Below the pieces are notes generated by a model. It was not told the origin of the DNA and searched no databases. It saw only the letters and a list, made by a program, of their open reading frames with translations. A stretch of 64,000 nucleotides of DNA, from contig NZ_LBHB01000002.1 in the NCBI RefSeq assembly GCF_001010945.1, forward strand, positions 248,001 through 312,000. Direction: 5' to 3'. Of the stretch, positions 1 to 7,985 are shown piece by piece. A program made the translations under genes and the position numbers. This DNA comes from Aurantiacibacter luteus (lineage in GTDB: Bacteria > Pseudomonadota > Alphaproteobacteria > Sphingomonadales > Sphingomonadaceae). Numbering within the stretch: position 1 is the stretch's first letter; each line of letters starts with the position of its first letter.

Positions 1-360
1 GAACGCATGGGCCCGCCCGAGACCAGCGACGGGCGCGGGCGCGACCATGCCGCGTGGGAACAGCAATACGCCTTCGAACTTGCCGACACCGCACCCGCCG
101 ATCTTGTGATGGGCAGCCATTTCGCCAGCACCCACCCGAGCGCGCGGCACGTCAACTGCCACGTCGCCAGCCGTGTGCTGCCCGATGGCTTCGTCAGCCT
201 GCTGGAAAGGCAGTTCAGCCGCTACCGCGCCGGGCACCCGGTCGAGCGGCGCGAGGTGGCGGACGTGGCCGAATACCGCGACCTGCTCGCGCGCGAGATC
301 GGCGTCGATCTGCCGGTCGAAACGCTCGACCGCCTGCCGCTCTGGGCCGGGGCGGACTAG
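1..360 (+). CDS. arylamine N-acetyltransferase, C-terminal part (cut by left edge)
   Basis: The reading frame is open from base 1 to a TAG at 358-360, so only the last 119 residues of the protein are present. The segment resembles the C-terminal domain of arylamine N-acetyltransferases, which move an acetyl group from acetyl-CoA to aromatic amines or hydrazines. The visible signature is a W-x2-Q-Y-x-F-E-L strand followed by a D-x2-x-G-S-H-F-A-S-T-H-P-S stretch and a short C-terminal helix. The catalytic Cys and His lie upstream of the window, so activity cannot be judged. Family assignment is by pattern recognition and moderately sure. Confidence 0.65.
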   Translation, partial: ERMGPPETSDGRGRDHAAWEQQYAFELADTAPADLVMGSHFASTHPSARHVNCHVASRVLPDGFVSLLERQFSRYRAGHPVERREVADVAEYRDLLAREIGVDLPVETLDRLPLWAGAD

Positions 361-477
361 GACGGCTCCGACCGGCGCGGGCGCGGCGCGCCCTGCCTCC
401 CCGGCCCGCTTCGCTACGAACCGTTCCGGCTTTCGTGCGTTGAGGGGACAAGCGAAACCAACAGAGGAGAAATTCGC

Positions 478-738
478 ATGTCCCACCACGACCAGATCAA
501 GGAACACATGGAAGTCATCGGCGCCGATGGCGTGCACGTCGGCACCGTCGACGGCATCGAGGGCGACCGCATCAAGCTGACGAAGAAGGACTCGAGCGCG
601 CAGGTCGAAGGCGGCCATGGCGAGCACGAAGGCCACCACCATTTCATCTCGCTGGGCCTCGTCGCCGGCGTCGAAGGCGACAAGGTGCGCCTCAGCACCA
701 CCGGCGCGAACGCGCAGACCTTCGAGGAAGAGGAGTAA
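478..738 (+). CDS. DUF2171 family protein
   Basis: An 86-residue soluble acidic protein. It has two similar halves built around the pattern G-x-H-V-G-T-V-D-x-I-E-G-D-x-I-K-L and G-L-V-A-G-V-E-G-D-K-V-R-L, separated by a His-rich linker (about residues 45-56, several H-E and H-H). This is the DUF2171 pattern, related to PRC-barrel-like beta folds; no function is established. A clear ribosome site, GGAG, sits about 8 bases before the ATG. The gene is followed by a strong hairpin at 810-843 and faces the GIY-YIG gene tail to tail. Confidence 0.75.
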   Translation: MSHHDQIKEHMEVIGADGVHVGTVDGIEGDRIKLTKKDSSAQVEGGHGEHEGHHHFISLGLVAGVEGDKVRLSTTGANAQTFEEEE

Positions 739-809
739 GTTTCGGCGATCACCTGATCCTACGCAGCCGCTTAAGAGCTGCTATAATAGAATTAAGTAAA
801 TCTACAGTA

Positions 810-843
810 AAAGAGCGAGGTGTAATTTTACACCTCGCTCTTT
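810..843. terminator. bidirectional hairpin terminator, 16-bp perfect stem
   Basis: Bases 810-825 and 828-843 form a perfect 16-bp inverted repeat with only two bases between them (the inner A-T pairs would open to form the loop). The stem starts with an A run and ends with a T run, so it can act as an intrinsic terminator in both directions. It lies between two convergent genes, DUF2171 on the plus strand and the GIY-YIG gene on the minus strand, which is the expected place for a shared terminator. Confidence 0.75.
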
Positions 844-849
844 ATATCC

Positions 850-1185
850 TTAACAGATTTTATGGGTTAAGTTTAAGGGTGGCTGATGAGCCAAGATAAG
901 ATCTCGCTCTATGCTGTCGGCTTCTTGATCATTTGCACAGGCCAATTGACCAAGCGTGGTCATCCCCTGCTTCAGCGCGGGGTTAAATTTCTCGTGACGG
1001 ATCGTTAGTCGATCACGTAGCCTCGAAGCACGACCGATATAAAGGACATCATAAAACCCGTCCGGACGTATCCTGCTGAAAAGATAGACCCCGCAACAAT
1101 CATTTGCTGCAGTCGGCAAGTGGTTCATCCCGAACTGGTACCAGCGGCCGCTAAATCCTTGAAATTTATGTGGTATCGAAAACAT
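850..1185 (-). CDS. GIY-YIG nuclease family protein
   Basis: A 111-residue single-domain GIY-YIG nuclease. It shows C-G-V-Y-L-F as the first beta strand, V-L-Y-I-G-R-A as the second with the catalytic Tyr-Ile-Gly and Arg, then R-L-R-D-R-L, and a C-terminal helix with a Glu in S-I-E-R-D-L followed by P-P-L-N. The frame is open to 1281, but the ATG at 1185 has GGAGAG seven bases upstream, so this start is preferred. Such stand-alone domains occur in repair nucleases and homing endonucleases; its target is unknown. The gene and its flanks are clearly richer in A+T than the neighbours, a sign of transfer. It sits just downstream of nrdA on the same strand. Confidence 0.75.
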   Translation of the reverse strand: MFSIPHKFQGFSGRWYQFGMNHLPTAANDCCGVYLFSRIRPDGFYDVLYIGRASRLRDRLTIRHEKFNPALKQGMTTLGQLACANDQEADSIERDLILAHQPPLNLTHKIC

Positions 1186-1281
1186 ATTGCACTCTCCAAG
1201 AATCTCAGAGAGCTTGACTGGCGCACAGAGCCGAAGCAATGTGAGCTTGCATTGGCAGTCGACCTCCGAGGTTGACGTCAC

Positions 1282-1316
1282 GAGGCCCGGATCCAGCGCA
1301 AACTGGTCCGGGCCTC
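1282..1316. terminator. hairpin downstream of nrdA
   Basis: Bases 1282-1296 and 1303-1316 pair as a GC-rich stem of 14 pairs with one bulged base around a CGCAAA loop. It lies 44 bases past the nrdA stop, between nrdA and the GIY-YIG gene. The T run (ATCTTTT) follows on the plus strand only, so as a terminator for nrdA it would lack the usual U tract. It may instead be a 3'-end stabilising or Rho-assisted structure. Confidence 0.5.
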
Positions 1317-1359
1317 ATCTTTTCCGCCCGGATGAGACGGAAACTCTGCAATTTGTTGC

Positions 1360-3402
1360 CTACTGACAAGCCAGACACTCGTCGTAGTCCGTCGTCGGCA
1401 GTTCGTACTTCGCCGCCTCGGCCGTGTTGTCGGCCTCCACGCCGCCGGCGAACCCCGCGCGCTGCACGCTCTTGGACCGCAGGTAGTAGAGCGACTTGAT
1501 GCCCTTCTCCCACGCCTGGAAGTGCAGCATGGCGAGGTCCCACTTGTCGACATCGGCGGGGATGAAAAGGTTGAGGCTCTGCGCCTGGTCGATGAAGGGC
1601 GCGCGGTCGGCGGCGAATTCGAGCAGCCAGCGCTGGTCGATCTCGAAGCTGGTCTTGTAGGCGGCCTTTTCCTCCGGCGTCAGGAAGTCGAGGTGCTGGA
1701 CGCTGCCGCCCTTCTCCAGGATCGAGTTCCACACCGCGGTCGAGTTCTTGCTCTTCGCGTCGAGGATCTTTTCCAGGTACGGGTTCTTCACCACGAAGCT
1801 GCCCGAGAGCGTCTTGTGGGTGTAGATGTTGGCCGGGATCGGCTCGATGCAGGCGCTGGTGCCGCCGCAGATGATGCTGATCGAGGCGGTCGGGGCGATC
1901 GCCATCTTGCAGCTGAACCGCTCCATCGCGCCCATGTCGGCCGCGTCGGGGCAGGGTCCGCGCTCCTCGGCCAGCAGCATGCTCGCCTCGTCCGCCTTGG
2001 CGCTGATGTGCTTGAACATCTTGAGGTTCCACACCTTGGCCATGGGGCTTTCGAAGCCGATGCCCTTGGCCTGCAGGAAGGAGTGGAAGCCCATGACGCC
2101 CATGCCGACCGAACGCTCGCGGCTGGCCGAGTATTTGGCGCGCGCCATTTCCGGCGGGGCGCGGTCGATGTAGTCCTGCAGCACGTTGTCGAGAAAGCGC
2201 ATCACGTCCTCGATGAAACGCTTGTCGCCGTTCCACTCTTCCCAGGTTTCGAGGTTGAGCGAGGACAGGCAGCACACCGCCGTGCGATCGTTGCCGAGGT
2301 GGTCGATGCCGGTCGGCAGGGTAATCTCGCTGCACAGGTTCGAGGTCGAGACCTTGAGGCCGAGATCGCGGTGATGCTTGGGCATCATGCGGTTCACCGT
2401 GTCGGCAAAGACGATGTAGGGCTCGCCCGTGGCCAGCCGCGTCTCTACCAGCTTCTGGAACAGGCTGCGGGCGTTGACCTTGCCGCGCACGGAGCCGTCC
2501 TTGGGGCTCTTGAGTTCGAAATCCTCGCCGGCGCGCACGGCTTCCATGAAGGCATCAGTGACGAGCACGCCGTGGTGCAGGTTCAGCGCCTTGCGGTTGA
2601 AGTCGCCCGAAGGTTTGCGGATTTCGAGGAACTCCTCGATCTCCGGGTGGTGGATGTCGATGTAGCAGGCGGCGCTGCCGCGGCGCAGGCTACCCTGGCT
2701 GATGGCCAACGTCAGGCTGTCCATGACCCGCACGAAGGGGATAATGCCGCTGGTCTTGCCGTTCAGGCCCACCGGCTCGCCGATGCCGCGCACGTTGCCC
2801 CAGTAGGTGCCGATGCCGCCGCCCTTGCTGGCGAGCCAGACGTTCTCGTTCCAGGTGCCGACGATGCCGTCGAGGCTGTCGGAAACCGAGTTGAGATAGC
2901 ACGAGATCGGCAGGCCGCGCGTGGTGCCGCCGTTCGACAGCACCGGGGTCGCGGGCATGAACCACAGCTTCGAGATGTAGTCGTAGAGGCGCTGGGCGTG
3001 GTCTTGGTCGTCGGCGTAGGCATCGGCCACGCGCGCGAACAGGTCCTGGTAGACCTCGCCCGGCAGCAGGTAGCGATCCTTCAGCGTTTCCTTGCCGAAG
3101 TCGGTGAGCAGGGCATCGCGCGAGGTATCGGTTTCGATGGTGAAGCGGCGCGCCATGATGGTCTTCGAATCGCTCGCATCGACCGTCGCCGCGCTGGCGA
3201 CGGCCTTTGCCGCCTCGGCCAGCGCGCCTGCCGTGGCCTCGGCCACCAGCTCGTCGGTTCCAGCGTCTTTCCTGTCCATGCTCACTGCCTTCGTCTTCGT
3301 GTTCGTGCCGGTAGGCGCAAGGTGGGGAGCCGGGCCAGTCACCGTGGCGTCATCGCCGCTGTTCATACCCATCGCCGCGTCATCTCCGCTTCGAAATTCC
3401 AT
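1360..3402 (-). CDS. nrdA: ribonucleoside-diphosphate reductase, alpha subunit (class I)
   Basis: This is the large catalytic subunit that reduces ribonucleotides to deoxyribonucleotides with a radical supplied by the small subunit. Visible signatures are F-M-P-A-T-P-V-L-S-N-G-G, S-C-Y-L-N-S-V, G-G-I-G-T-Y-W-G, N-L-C-S-E-I-T-L-P, F-S-C-K-M-A-I-A-P-T-A and the C-terminal redox pair C-L-A-C-Q. About 680 residues result from the ATG at 3402, which is preceded by AGGACGGGG. ATGs at 3372 and 3279 are alternatives, because the first 70 residues look non-conserved. The frame is open further, to 3492. No nrdB follows; a GIY-YIG gene and convergent genes lie there instead. Two NrdR-like boxes lie upstream. 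Confidence 0.93.
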   Translation of the reverse strand: MEFRSGDDAAMGMNSGDDATVTGPAPHLAPTGTNTKTKAVSMDRKDAGTDELVAEATAGALAEAAKAVASAATVDASDSKTIMARRFTIETDTSRDALLTDFGKETLKDRYLLPGEVYQDLFARVADAYADDQDHAQRLYDYISKLWFMPATPVLSNGGTTRGLPISCYLNSVSDSLDGIVGTWNENVWLASKGGGIGTYWGNVRGIGEPVGLNGKTSGIIPFVRVMDSLTLAISQGSLRRGSAACYIDIHHPEIEEFLEIRKPSGDFNRKALNLHHGVLVTDAFMEAVRAGEDFELKSPKDGSVRGKVNARSLFQKLVETRLATGEPYIVFADTVNRMMPKHHRDLGLKVSTSNLCSEITLPTGIDHLGNDRTAVCCLSSLNLETWEEWNGDKRFIEDVMRFLDNVLQDYIDRAPPEMARAKYSASRERSVGMGVMGFHSFLQAKGIGFESPMAKVWNLKMFKHISAKADEASMLLAEERGPCPDAADMGAMERFSCKMAIAPTASISIICGGTSACIEPIPANIYTHKTLSGSFVVKNPYLEKILDAKSKNSTAVWNSILEKGGSVQHLDFLTPEEKAAYKTSFEIDQRWLLEFAADRAPFIDQAQSLNLFIPADVDKWDLAMLHFQAWEKGIKSLYYLRSKSVQRAGFAGGVEADNTAEAAKYELPTTDYDECLACQ

Positions 3403-3545
3403 CGCCCCAATCCCCGTCCTCGTTTCGCCGGGGCTGGACGACAATGCCCGCTCCCGGTCTCGTGTTCCACATCTGTTCGAGCAGCGCGGCATCGCCTGCC
3501 TACGCCCTCGCCCAACGATTCTCGACCGGCGCGGGAGGGTTATGA

Positions 3546-3563
3546 GGGGATATTTTTATCCCC
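3546..3563. repeat. 7-bp inverted repeat in the nrdA leader
   Basis: GGGGATA at 3546-3552 and TATCCCC at 3557-3563 flank four T residues. This is a perfect small palindrome about 145 bases upstream of the chosen nrdA start, between the start and the NrdR-like boxes. It could be a protein site or a hairpin in the leader RNA; nothing further supports either. Confidence 0.35.
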
Positions 3564-3660
3564 CGCCCGTCCCGCCGACGATCCACAGGCCTGTCCACAC
3601 CCCGACCCGCCTCGAGCCCGCTCCCGCCCGCATCTACCCAGATGGTACCGGGCAGGCGAG

Positions 3661-3710
3661 AAACTAGGTCTAGTGGGTCCCCCCGGGTGTGCGACCACAA
3701 CCAATAGTGA
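3661..3710 (-). promoter_or_regulatory. putative tandem NrdR boxes upstream of nrdA
   Basis: Two 16-base sites, 3661-3676 and 3695-3710, each match the known NrdR consensus (acaCwAtATaTwGwgt) at 11 of 16 positions and keep the C-w-A and T-w-G-w cores. The first contains the palindrome ACTAG-GT-CTAGT. Their centres are 34 bases apart, slightly more than the usual three helical turns of about 31-32. NrdR represses ribonucleotide reductase genes when dATP is high. The pair lies about 260 bases from the chosen nrdA start, implying a long leader or a more upstream start. The match is by eye. Confidence 0.55.
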
Positions 3711-4024
3711 ATCAGGCGGGACTCGCGCGCAAGAGGGTTAAGCGCCGTTTACCGCGCCAGCGCCGCCGCGGGGCCGGTGTGCGGCCCCGACAACACGCCG
3801 CGACGCGCGGGAATCCCACGGCCCGCGAGCCGCGCAAGGGTCAAAATCAAACTGCGGAAAAAAAGCCGCGCGGCCTGGGCTGCGCGACACGATCGCGATC
3901 TCGCGCGAATCAATAGAATCCGGCTGCGCAAATTGCTTTCGCCGGTAGCATCCCGGGCGGGCCGCAGCGAGCATGGCCGCGCGTTATGATTCGGGAAACC
4001 ATGCGCTGCTATGACACGGGCACC
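3711..4024. other. non-coding stretch between nrdA leader and the next gene
   Basis: This part of the gap holds no convincing coding frame. The short frames in it are rich in Arg and Ala and look like GC-driven shadows. Apart from the NrdR-like sites and the small palindrome described separately, I see only an AAAAAAA run near 3858 and no clear promoter. Confidence 0.5.
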
Positions 4025-4246
4025 ATGATCGCTTTCGCCAAGTCGCTGCCCTTCGGGGCCTTCCTCACCGTCCTCGTCGCCCTGTTCATGGGATCGGGCG
4101 GGGCGACCGGCGGGATGCTGCACATCTTCCCGGTCGACGTGGTCTTTCCCGAGTACGGCGTGGATTTCGGCTTCTACTGGAGCTGGATGTTGTTCCTGGC
4201 CGGCACCTTTCTCGCCTTCATCTTCATCCTGATGATGGGCGACTGA
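4025..4246 (+). CDS. small membrane protein of unknown function
   Basis: A protein of 73 residues with two hydrophobic segments (about residues 8-25 and 48-70) separated by a loop containing H-I-F-P-V-D-V-V-F-P-E-Y-G. In-frame ATGs at 3986 and 4001 are possible; none has a good ribosome site, and 4025 was chosen because it begins directly before the first membrane segment. I do not recognise a family. The stop codon lies in the first copy of a 13-bp tandem repeat. It faces the TraB/GumN gene tail to tail. Confidence 0.5.
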   Translation: MIAFAKSLPFGAFLTVLVALFMGSGGATGGMLHIFPVDVVFPEYGVDFGFYWSWMLFLAGTFLAFIFILMMGD

Positions 4247-4276
4247 GGACGGCGACTGAGGACGGCGACTGAGGAC
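4238..4276. repeat. three perfect 13-bp tandem repeats
   Basis: The unit GGCGACTGAGGAC occurs three times without a mismatch or gap at 4238-4250, 4251-4263 and 4264-4276. The first copy contains the TGA stop codon of the small membrane protein and each copy repeats an in-frame or near-frame TGA. It looks like recent slippage expansion next to a gene end. Confidence 0.9.
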
Positions 4277-4282
4277 GGGGCT

Positions 4283-5212
4283 TCAGCGCCAGGCGGGGCC
4301 TGCCGGATCGAAGCCGCGCTCCGCCAGCCGGTCCAGCACGCCTTCGTCCTGGGCCAGCAGTCGCAGCGGCACCACGGCCAACGTCACCCCGTCGGCGCGC
4401 GCGGCGGCCTCGATCGCCTCGAACCATTGGGTGCGCAGCGCCGGGCCAAGCGCTTCGTCGGCCCAGGGCCAGCACCGCCCGAGCGCGATCTCGAGCGGGT
4501 TGGTCATGACCGCCGGCACGTCAAAGGCGCGCCAGTCCGCGCCTCGTTGCTCGACCAGGCGGGGGCCGATCTCGGTCGCGGTCATCGCAGCGTCGAGGCA
4601 GCCGAGATGCGAGCGCGGATCGGCCGCCGCTAGGCTGTCGAGCATGTCTTCCCCGCGCACCGTGCCCACCGGCGTCGCGGCCACGTCCGCCCGCCGCGCA
4701 GCCCGGCGCACGACGTCTGAAGCGTCGCGGGTGGTGTCGCGGTTGAACCGCAGGCGGCGCGACAGCAGGTCGAACGAGGTGAGCAGCAGGCTCTTGCGTG
4801 AATAGTCCTGGTCGTAGGCATCCTCGAGCGCCGCCAGCCGCGCCTGCCCGGCGGCATCGAGATAATCGGCGGCCACGTGATCGCCCGGCAGGCGGGTGAT
4901 GCTGCCCCCGGCAAAGACCAGCCGCAGGATGTCGCCGGGCGAGACATTGGGCTTCAGGCCGAGGATCACCCGGTCCGCCTCGCGCGTCGCCTCTTCCAGG
5001 CGCTCGGGCTGCCAGGGCGTCGATTCGGGAACGGCAGCGATTTCGCCCACCAGGATCACCGCGCCGCGCGGGGTATCGATCGTCCACATCGGCGCGCCCG
5101 ACCGCTGCGCGCTGACGATGATGGCCTCGGTCCCGGCATCGCGGTCCTGCGCCGCGACGGGAGCGGACAAAACGGCGAGAAGGATAGCGAGGGCGGCCGG
5201 GATACGGTTCAT
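4283..5212 (-). CDS. TraB/GumN family protein, secreted
   Basis: A 309-residue protein starting at the ATG of 5212, with GCAGGGG upstream as a ribosome site. The first 21 residues form a signal peptide ending A-P-V-A-A-Q. The mature part begins with M-W-T-I-D-T-P-R-G-A-V-I-L-V-G-E, which matches the first strand of the TraB/GumN fold (a predicted protease-like fold of the EreA/TIKI type), and carries a second conserved segment with R-L-P-G-D-H. The usual G-x2-H motif is replaced by G-E-I, so catalytic activity is doubtful. It is adjacent to nadB on the same strand, about 40 bases downstream of it. Confidence 0.7.
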   Translation of the reverse strand: MNRIPAALAILLAVLSAPVAAQDRDAGTEAIIVSAQRSGAPMWTIDTPRGAVILVGEIAAVPESTPWQPERLEEATREADRVILGLKPNVSPGDILRLVFAGGSITRLPGDHVAADYLDAAGQARLAALEDAYDQDYSRKSLLLTSFDLLSRRLRFNRDTTRDASDVVRRAARRADVAATPVGTVRGEDMLDSLAAADPRSHLGCLDAAMTATEIGPRLVEQRGADWRAFDVPAVMTNPLEIALGRCWPWADEALGPALRTQWFEAIEAAARADGVTLAVVPLRLLAQDEGVLDRLAERGFDPAGPAWR

Positions 5213-5250
5213 GGCCGACGCCCCTGCCCGTGCCCGGCTGAACCGCGCGT

Positions 5251-6837
5251 TTAGGGAACCAGCACGGTATCCACCGGCACCGCGTCGGTTTCGGGGTAAT
5301 CGAGCGTGAAATGCAGGCCGCGGCTCTCGTGCCGCTTGAGAGCGCTTTCCACGATCAGCCCGGCGCACTGGTGCAGGTTGCGCAGCTCGATGAGGTCGGT
5401 CGTCACGCGGAAATGGCCGTAATAGTCGGCGATCTCGCTCGCCAGCAGGTCGATGCGGTGCTTGGCGCGCTCCAGACGCTTGGTGGTCCGCACGATGCCG
5501 ACGTAGTTCCACATCATGCGCCGGATCTCGGTCCAGTTCTGCTTGATGACCACCTCCTCGTCCGAATCGGTGACGCGGCTTTCGTCCCATTCGCGGATGG
5601 CGGGGGGCGCATCGAAGCTGTCCCAGCGGGCGAGGATGTCCTGCGCCGCCGCCTCGCCGAAAACGAAGCATTCGAGCAGCGAGTTGCTGGCCAGCCGGTT
5701 CGCGCCGTGAAGCCCGCTTTCGGTGCATTCGCCCGCCGCATAGAGGCCCGGCAGGTCGGTGCGCCCGGCAAGGTCGATCATCACCCCGCCGCAGGTATAG
5801 TGCTGCGCGGGCACCACCGGGATCGGCTGCCTCGTCATGTCGATGCCGAGGCCCAGCAGCTTTTCATGGATGGTCGGGAAGTGGCCCTTCACGAACTCGG
5901 GCGGCTGGTGGCTGATGTCGAGGTGGACGTAGTCGAGGCCGAAGCGCTTGATCTGGTCGTCGTTGGCGCGGGCCACCACGTCGCGCGGGGCGAGTTCCAT
6001 GCGCTCGGGGTCGTACTGGCTCATGAACCGCTCGCCGGTGCGCGGATTGATCAGATGCCCGCCCTCGCCGCGCACGGCCTCGGTGATGAGGAAGTTCTTG
6101 ACCTCGAGATTGTAGAGGCAGGTCGGGTGGAACTGCATCATCTCCATGTTGGAGACCCGCGCCCCCGCCCGCCAGGCCATGGCGATCCCGTCGCCGGTCG
6201 CGCCGCGCGGGCTGGTGGAGAACTGGTAGACGCGCCCCGCCCCGCCCGCGGCCATCACCGTGGCGCGCGCGGTATGGAGGCGCACCTTGCCGCTCGCCTC
6301 GTCCAGCGCATAGGCGCCCCAGACCCGGCCCGAGCCCGAGTAGCGCTCCTCGTTGCGGCCGGTGACGAGGTCGACGCAGCTCTGGCCCGGCAGCAGGGTG
6401 ATGTTGGGGTTCTCCTCCGCCGCCTTCAGCAGCGCGGCCTGCACCGCCCAGCCGGTGGCATCGTCGACGTGGACGATGCGGCGGTGCGAATGCCCGCCCT
6501 CGCGGGTGAGATGGAGGTCGCCGCTCTCCCTGTTGAAGGGCACGCCCAGTTCGCATAGCCGGTCGATGGCGGCGGGCGCACGCTCGATGACGAAGCGCAC
6601 AACCTCCTCGTCGTTCAGCCCCGCGCCCGCAATCATCGTGTCGCGCACGTGGTCCTCGAACGTGTCGCCCGCGTCGAGCACGGCGGCGATGCCGCCCTGC
6701 GCCCAGGCGGTCGAGCCGCTGGTGAGGTCGCCCTTGGCCAGCACCAGCACTTTCAGCTTCGTGGCGAGCGAGAGCGCGGCGGTCAGCCCGGCGGCGCCGG
6801 AGCCGATGATGAGGACGTCGTGGTGGGTCGCGGTCAT
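5251..6837 (-). CDS. nadB: L-aspartate oxidase
   Basis: The enzyme oxidises L-aspartate to iminoaspartate, the first step of de novo NAD synthesis. The 528-residue protein begins with the FAD-binding D-V-L-I-I-G-S-G-A-A-G-L-T-A-A-L (residues 7-22). It carries S-G-S-T-A-W-A-Q-G-G-I-A-A, then H-Y-T-C-G-G-V near the active site, and the second FAD segment G-L-Y-A-A-G-E-C with H-G-A-N-R-L-A-S-N-S-L-L-E. The ATG at 6837 places the FAD motif at the usual distance from the start; the open frame runs on to 7041. nadA and nadC are not adjacent. It is divergent from the 338-residue unknown gene, with only about 40 bases between starts. Confidence 0.94.
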   Translation of the reverse strand: MTATHHDVLIIGSGAAGLTAALSLATKLKVLVLAKGDLTSGSTAWAQGGIAAVLDAGDTFEDHVRDTMIAGAGLNDEEVVRFVIERAPAAIDRLCELGVPFNRESGDLHLTREGGHSHRRIVHVDDATGWAVQAALLKAAEENPNITLLPGQSCVDLVTGRNEERYSGSGRVWGAYALDEASGKVRLHTARATVMAAGGAGRVYQFSTSPRGATGDGIAMAWRAGARVSNMEMMQFHPTCLYNLEVKNFLITEAVRGEGGHLINPRTGERFMSQYDPERMELAPRDVVARANDDQIKRFGLDYVHLDISHQPPEFVKGHFPTIHEKLLGLGIDMTRQPIPVVPAQHYTCGGVMIDLAGRTDLPGLYAAGECTESGLHGANRLASNSLLECFVFGEAAAQDILARWDSFDAPPAIREWDESRVTDSDEEVVIKQNWTEIRRMMWNYVGIVRTTKRLERAKHRIDLLASEIADYYGHFRVTTDLIELRNLHQCAGLIVESALKRHESRGLHFTLDYPETDAVPVDTVLVP

Positions 6838-6878
6838 GTTTCGCTTGAACACGCGTGCGTTGCGGTGTGCAAGGGGGC

Positions 6879-7895
6879 ATGGACTCCGAGCGCAGACGAG
6901 AGCTGGAAGCCCGGCGCGACGCCGCGCGCCATTCGCCGCGAACGTCCATCGGGCCGGACATTCGCGGCGATGTGATCCCCGCCCTGCGCAAACTGGATAT
7001 ACCGCACCGCGCGGCGCCCTTCGGCATCTGGACGCCGCCATGGCTGGTGACGGGCGCGAACGATATCGTGTGGGAGGCCTCGCCGCCTGCGGCTGTCGTC
7101 GAGCAGTACCGCCATCCCGATTACCGCCGCTATCCTCCGCTGCCGGGCGAGGCCGAGAGCGACCGCGCCCGTCGTGCCGAGCAGGTGGCCGAGATGCTCT
7201 GGCTGGTGGCCGAAGGCGATGACGAATTGACCTTCGGCTACGACACGCAGGATACCGGCGTGATCATCCGCATGGCCGATGCCCTGCCGGCGCTGGAGGC
7301 GCTGCTGCCCGATCATGTCTCGGTCTACATCTGGGGACTGCCGAACCTGTGGTTCATCGAGAGCGATGCCGAGACCTGGACCTTCCTCAGCTTTCCCCCA
7401 AAGCCGGACCGCGAGGCCATCGACAAACGGCAGCTGCGCGAGGAAGCCTTTGTCGTGCCGTTGGCCAGTGCCGTGGGCGCGGGCGGCGGGCACCTGCGGC
7501 TGATCAGCCGCGAGGACGCGCCCACGCCTCACCAACGCCGGCCGCTGGCCCTCCACGGCTGGAAGGAGCGCGAAAAGTCGCTCAAGGCGCTGGTCGAGCG
7601 CGGCGACGTGGCCGGGCTGGAAGACGAGGTGCGCCCATGGCTCGCGGCCCGAGCGCCCGGCGACACCCCCGTCTTCGTGGACCTGCGCCATCCGGACGCG
7701 CCACTGGTGGAGATCGCCGCCGACTGCCTGCTGGAAAACTTCGCCGGACTGACCGCGCAGCTCGCCTACATCGACGACGCTCCCGATGGCCGGATGATCC
7801 GCACCGACGAAGCCGTCATCTACCGCGACGATGCGCCGTGGCGGCTGAAACTCTACGCCACTGGACCTTACTGGCGGGCCGAGGGGGCGGACTGA
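6879..7895 (+). CDS. conserved-looking hypothetical protein, 338 residues
   Basis: I do not recognise this protein. From the ATG at 6879 it has no signal peptide or membrane segment and is rich in Arg, Asp, Trp and Pro. Notable segments are F-G-I-W-T-P-P-W-L-V-T-G-A-N-D near residue 60, an internal V-S-V-Y-I-W-G-L-P-N-L-W-F near 148, and P-W-R-L-K-L-Y-A-T-G-P-Y-W-R at the C-terminus. Codon use is like the neighbours, so it is likely a true gene of the host. A purine run (AAGGGGG) stands right before the ATG, closer than usual. It is divergent from nadB and upstream of the gntA-like gene by 90 bases. Confidence 0.7.
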   Translation: MDSERRRELEARRDAARHSPRTSIGPDIRGDVIPALRKLDIPHRAAPFGIWTPPWLVTGANDIVWEASPPAAVVEQYRHPDYRRYPPLPGEAESDRARRAEQVAEMLWLVAEGDDELTFGYDTQDTGVIIRMADALPALEALLPDHVSVYIWGLPNLWFIESDAETWTFLSFPPKPDREAIDKRQLREEAFVVPLASAVGAGGGHLRLISREDAPTPHQRRPLALHGWKEREKSLKALVERGDVAGLEDEVRPWLAARAPGDTPVFVDLRHPDAPLVEIAADCLLENFAGLTAQLAYIDDAPDGRMIRTDEAVIYRDDAPWRLKLYATGPYWRAEGAD

Positions 7896-7985
7896 AGGGC
7901 CAGCGGTCGCCGAGCGAGGTCGCACGCAAACGGCTGAAACCGAATTGCTTGCGGACCCGCTTTGCCCTTGCAGCGTTAGGGGCCC

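Noticed and set aside
1522..3741. 739-codon open frame on the plus strand opposite nrdA
   Set aside because: It is the reverse of a conserved gene in high-GC DNA; the product is Val/Gly/Arg-rich without domain signs.
3500..3985. Short frames in the nrdA upstream gap
   Set aside because: Arg/Pro/Ala-rich, no ribosome sites, mutually overlapping; the gap looks regulatory.
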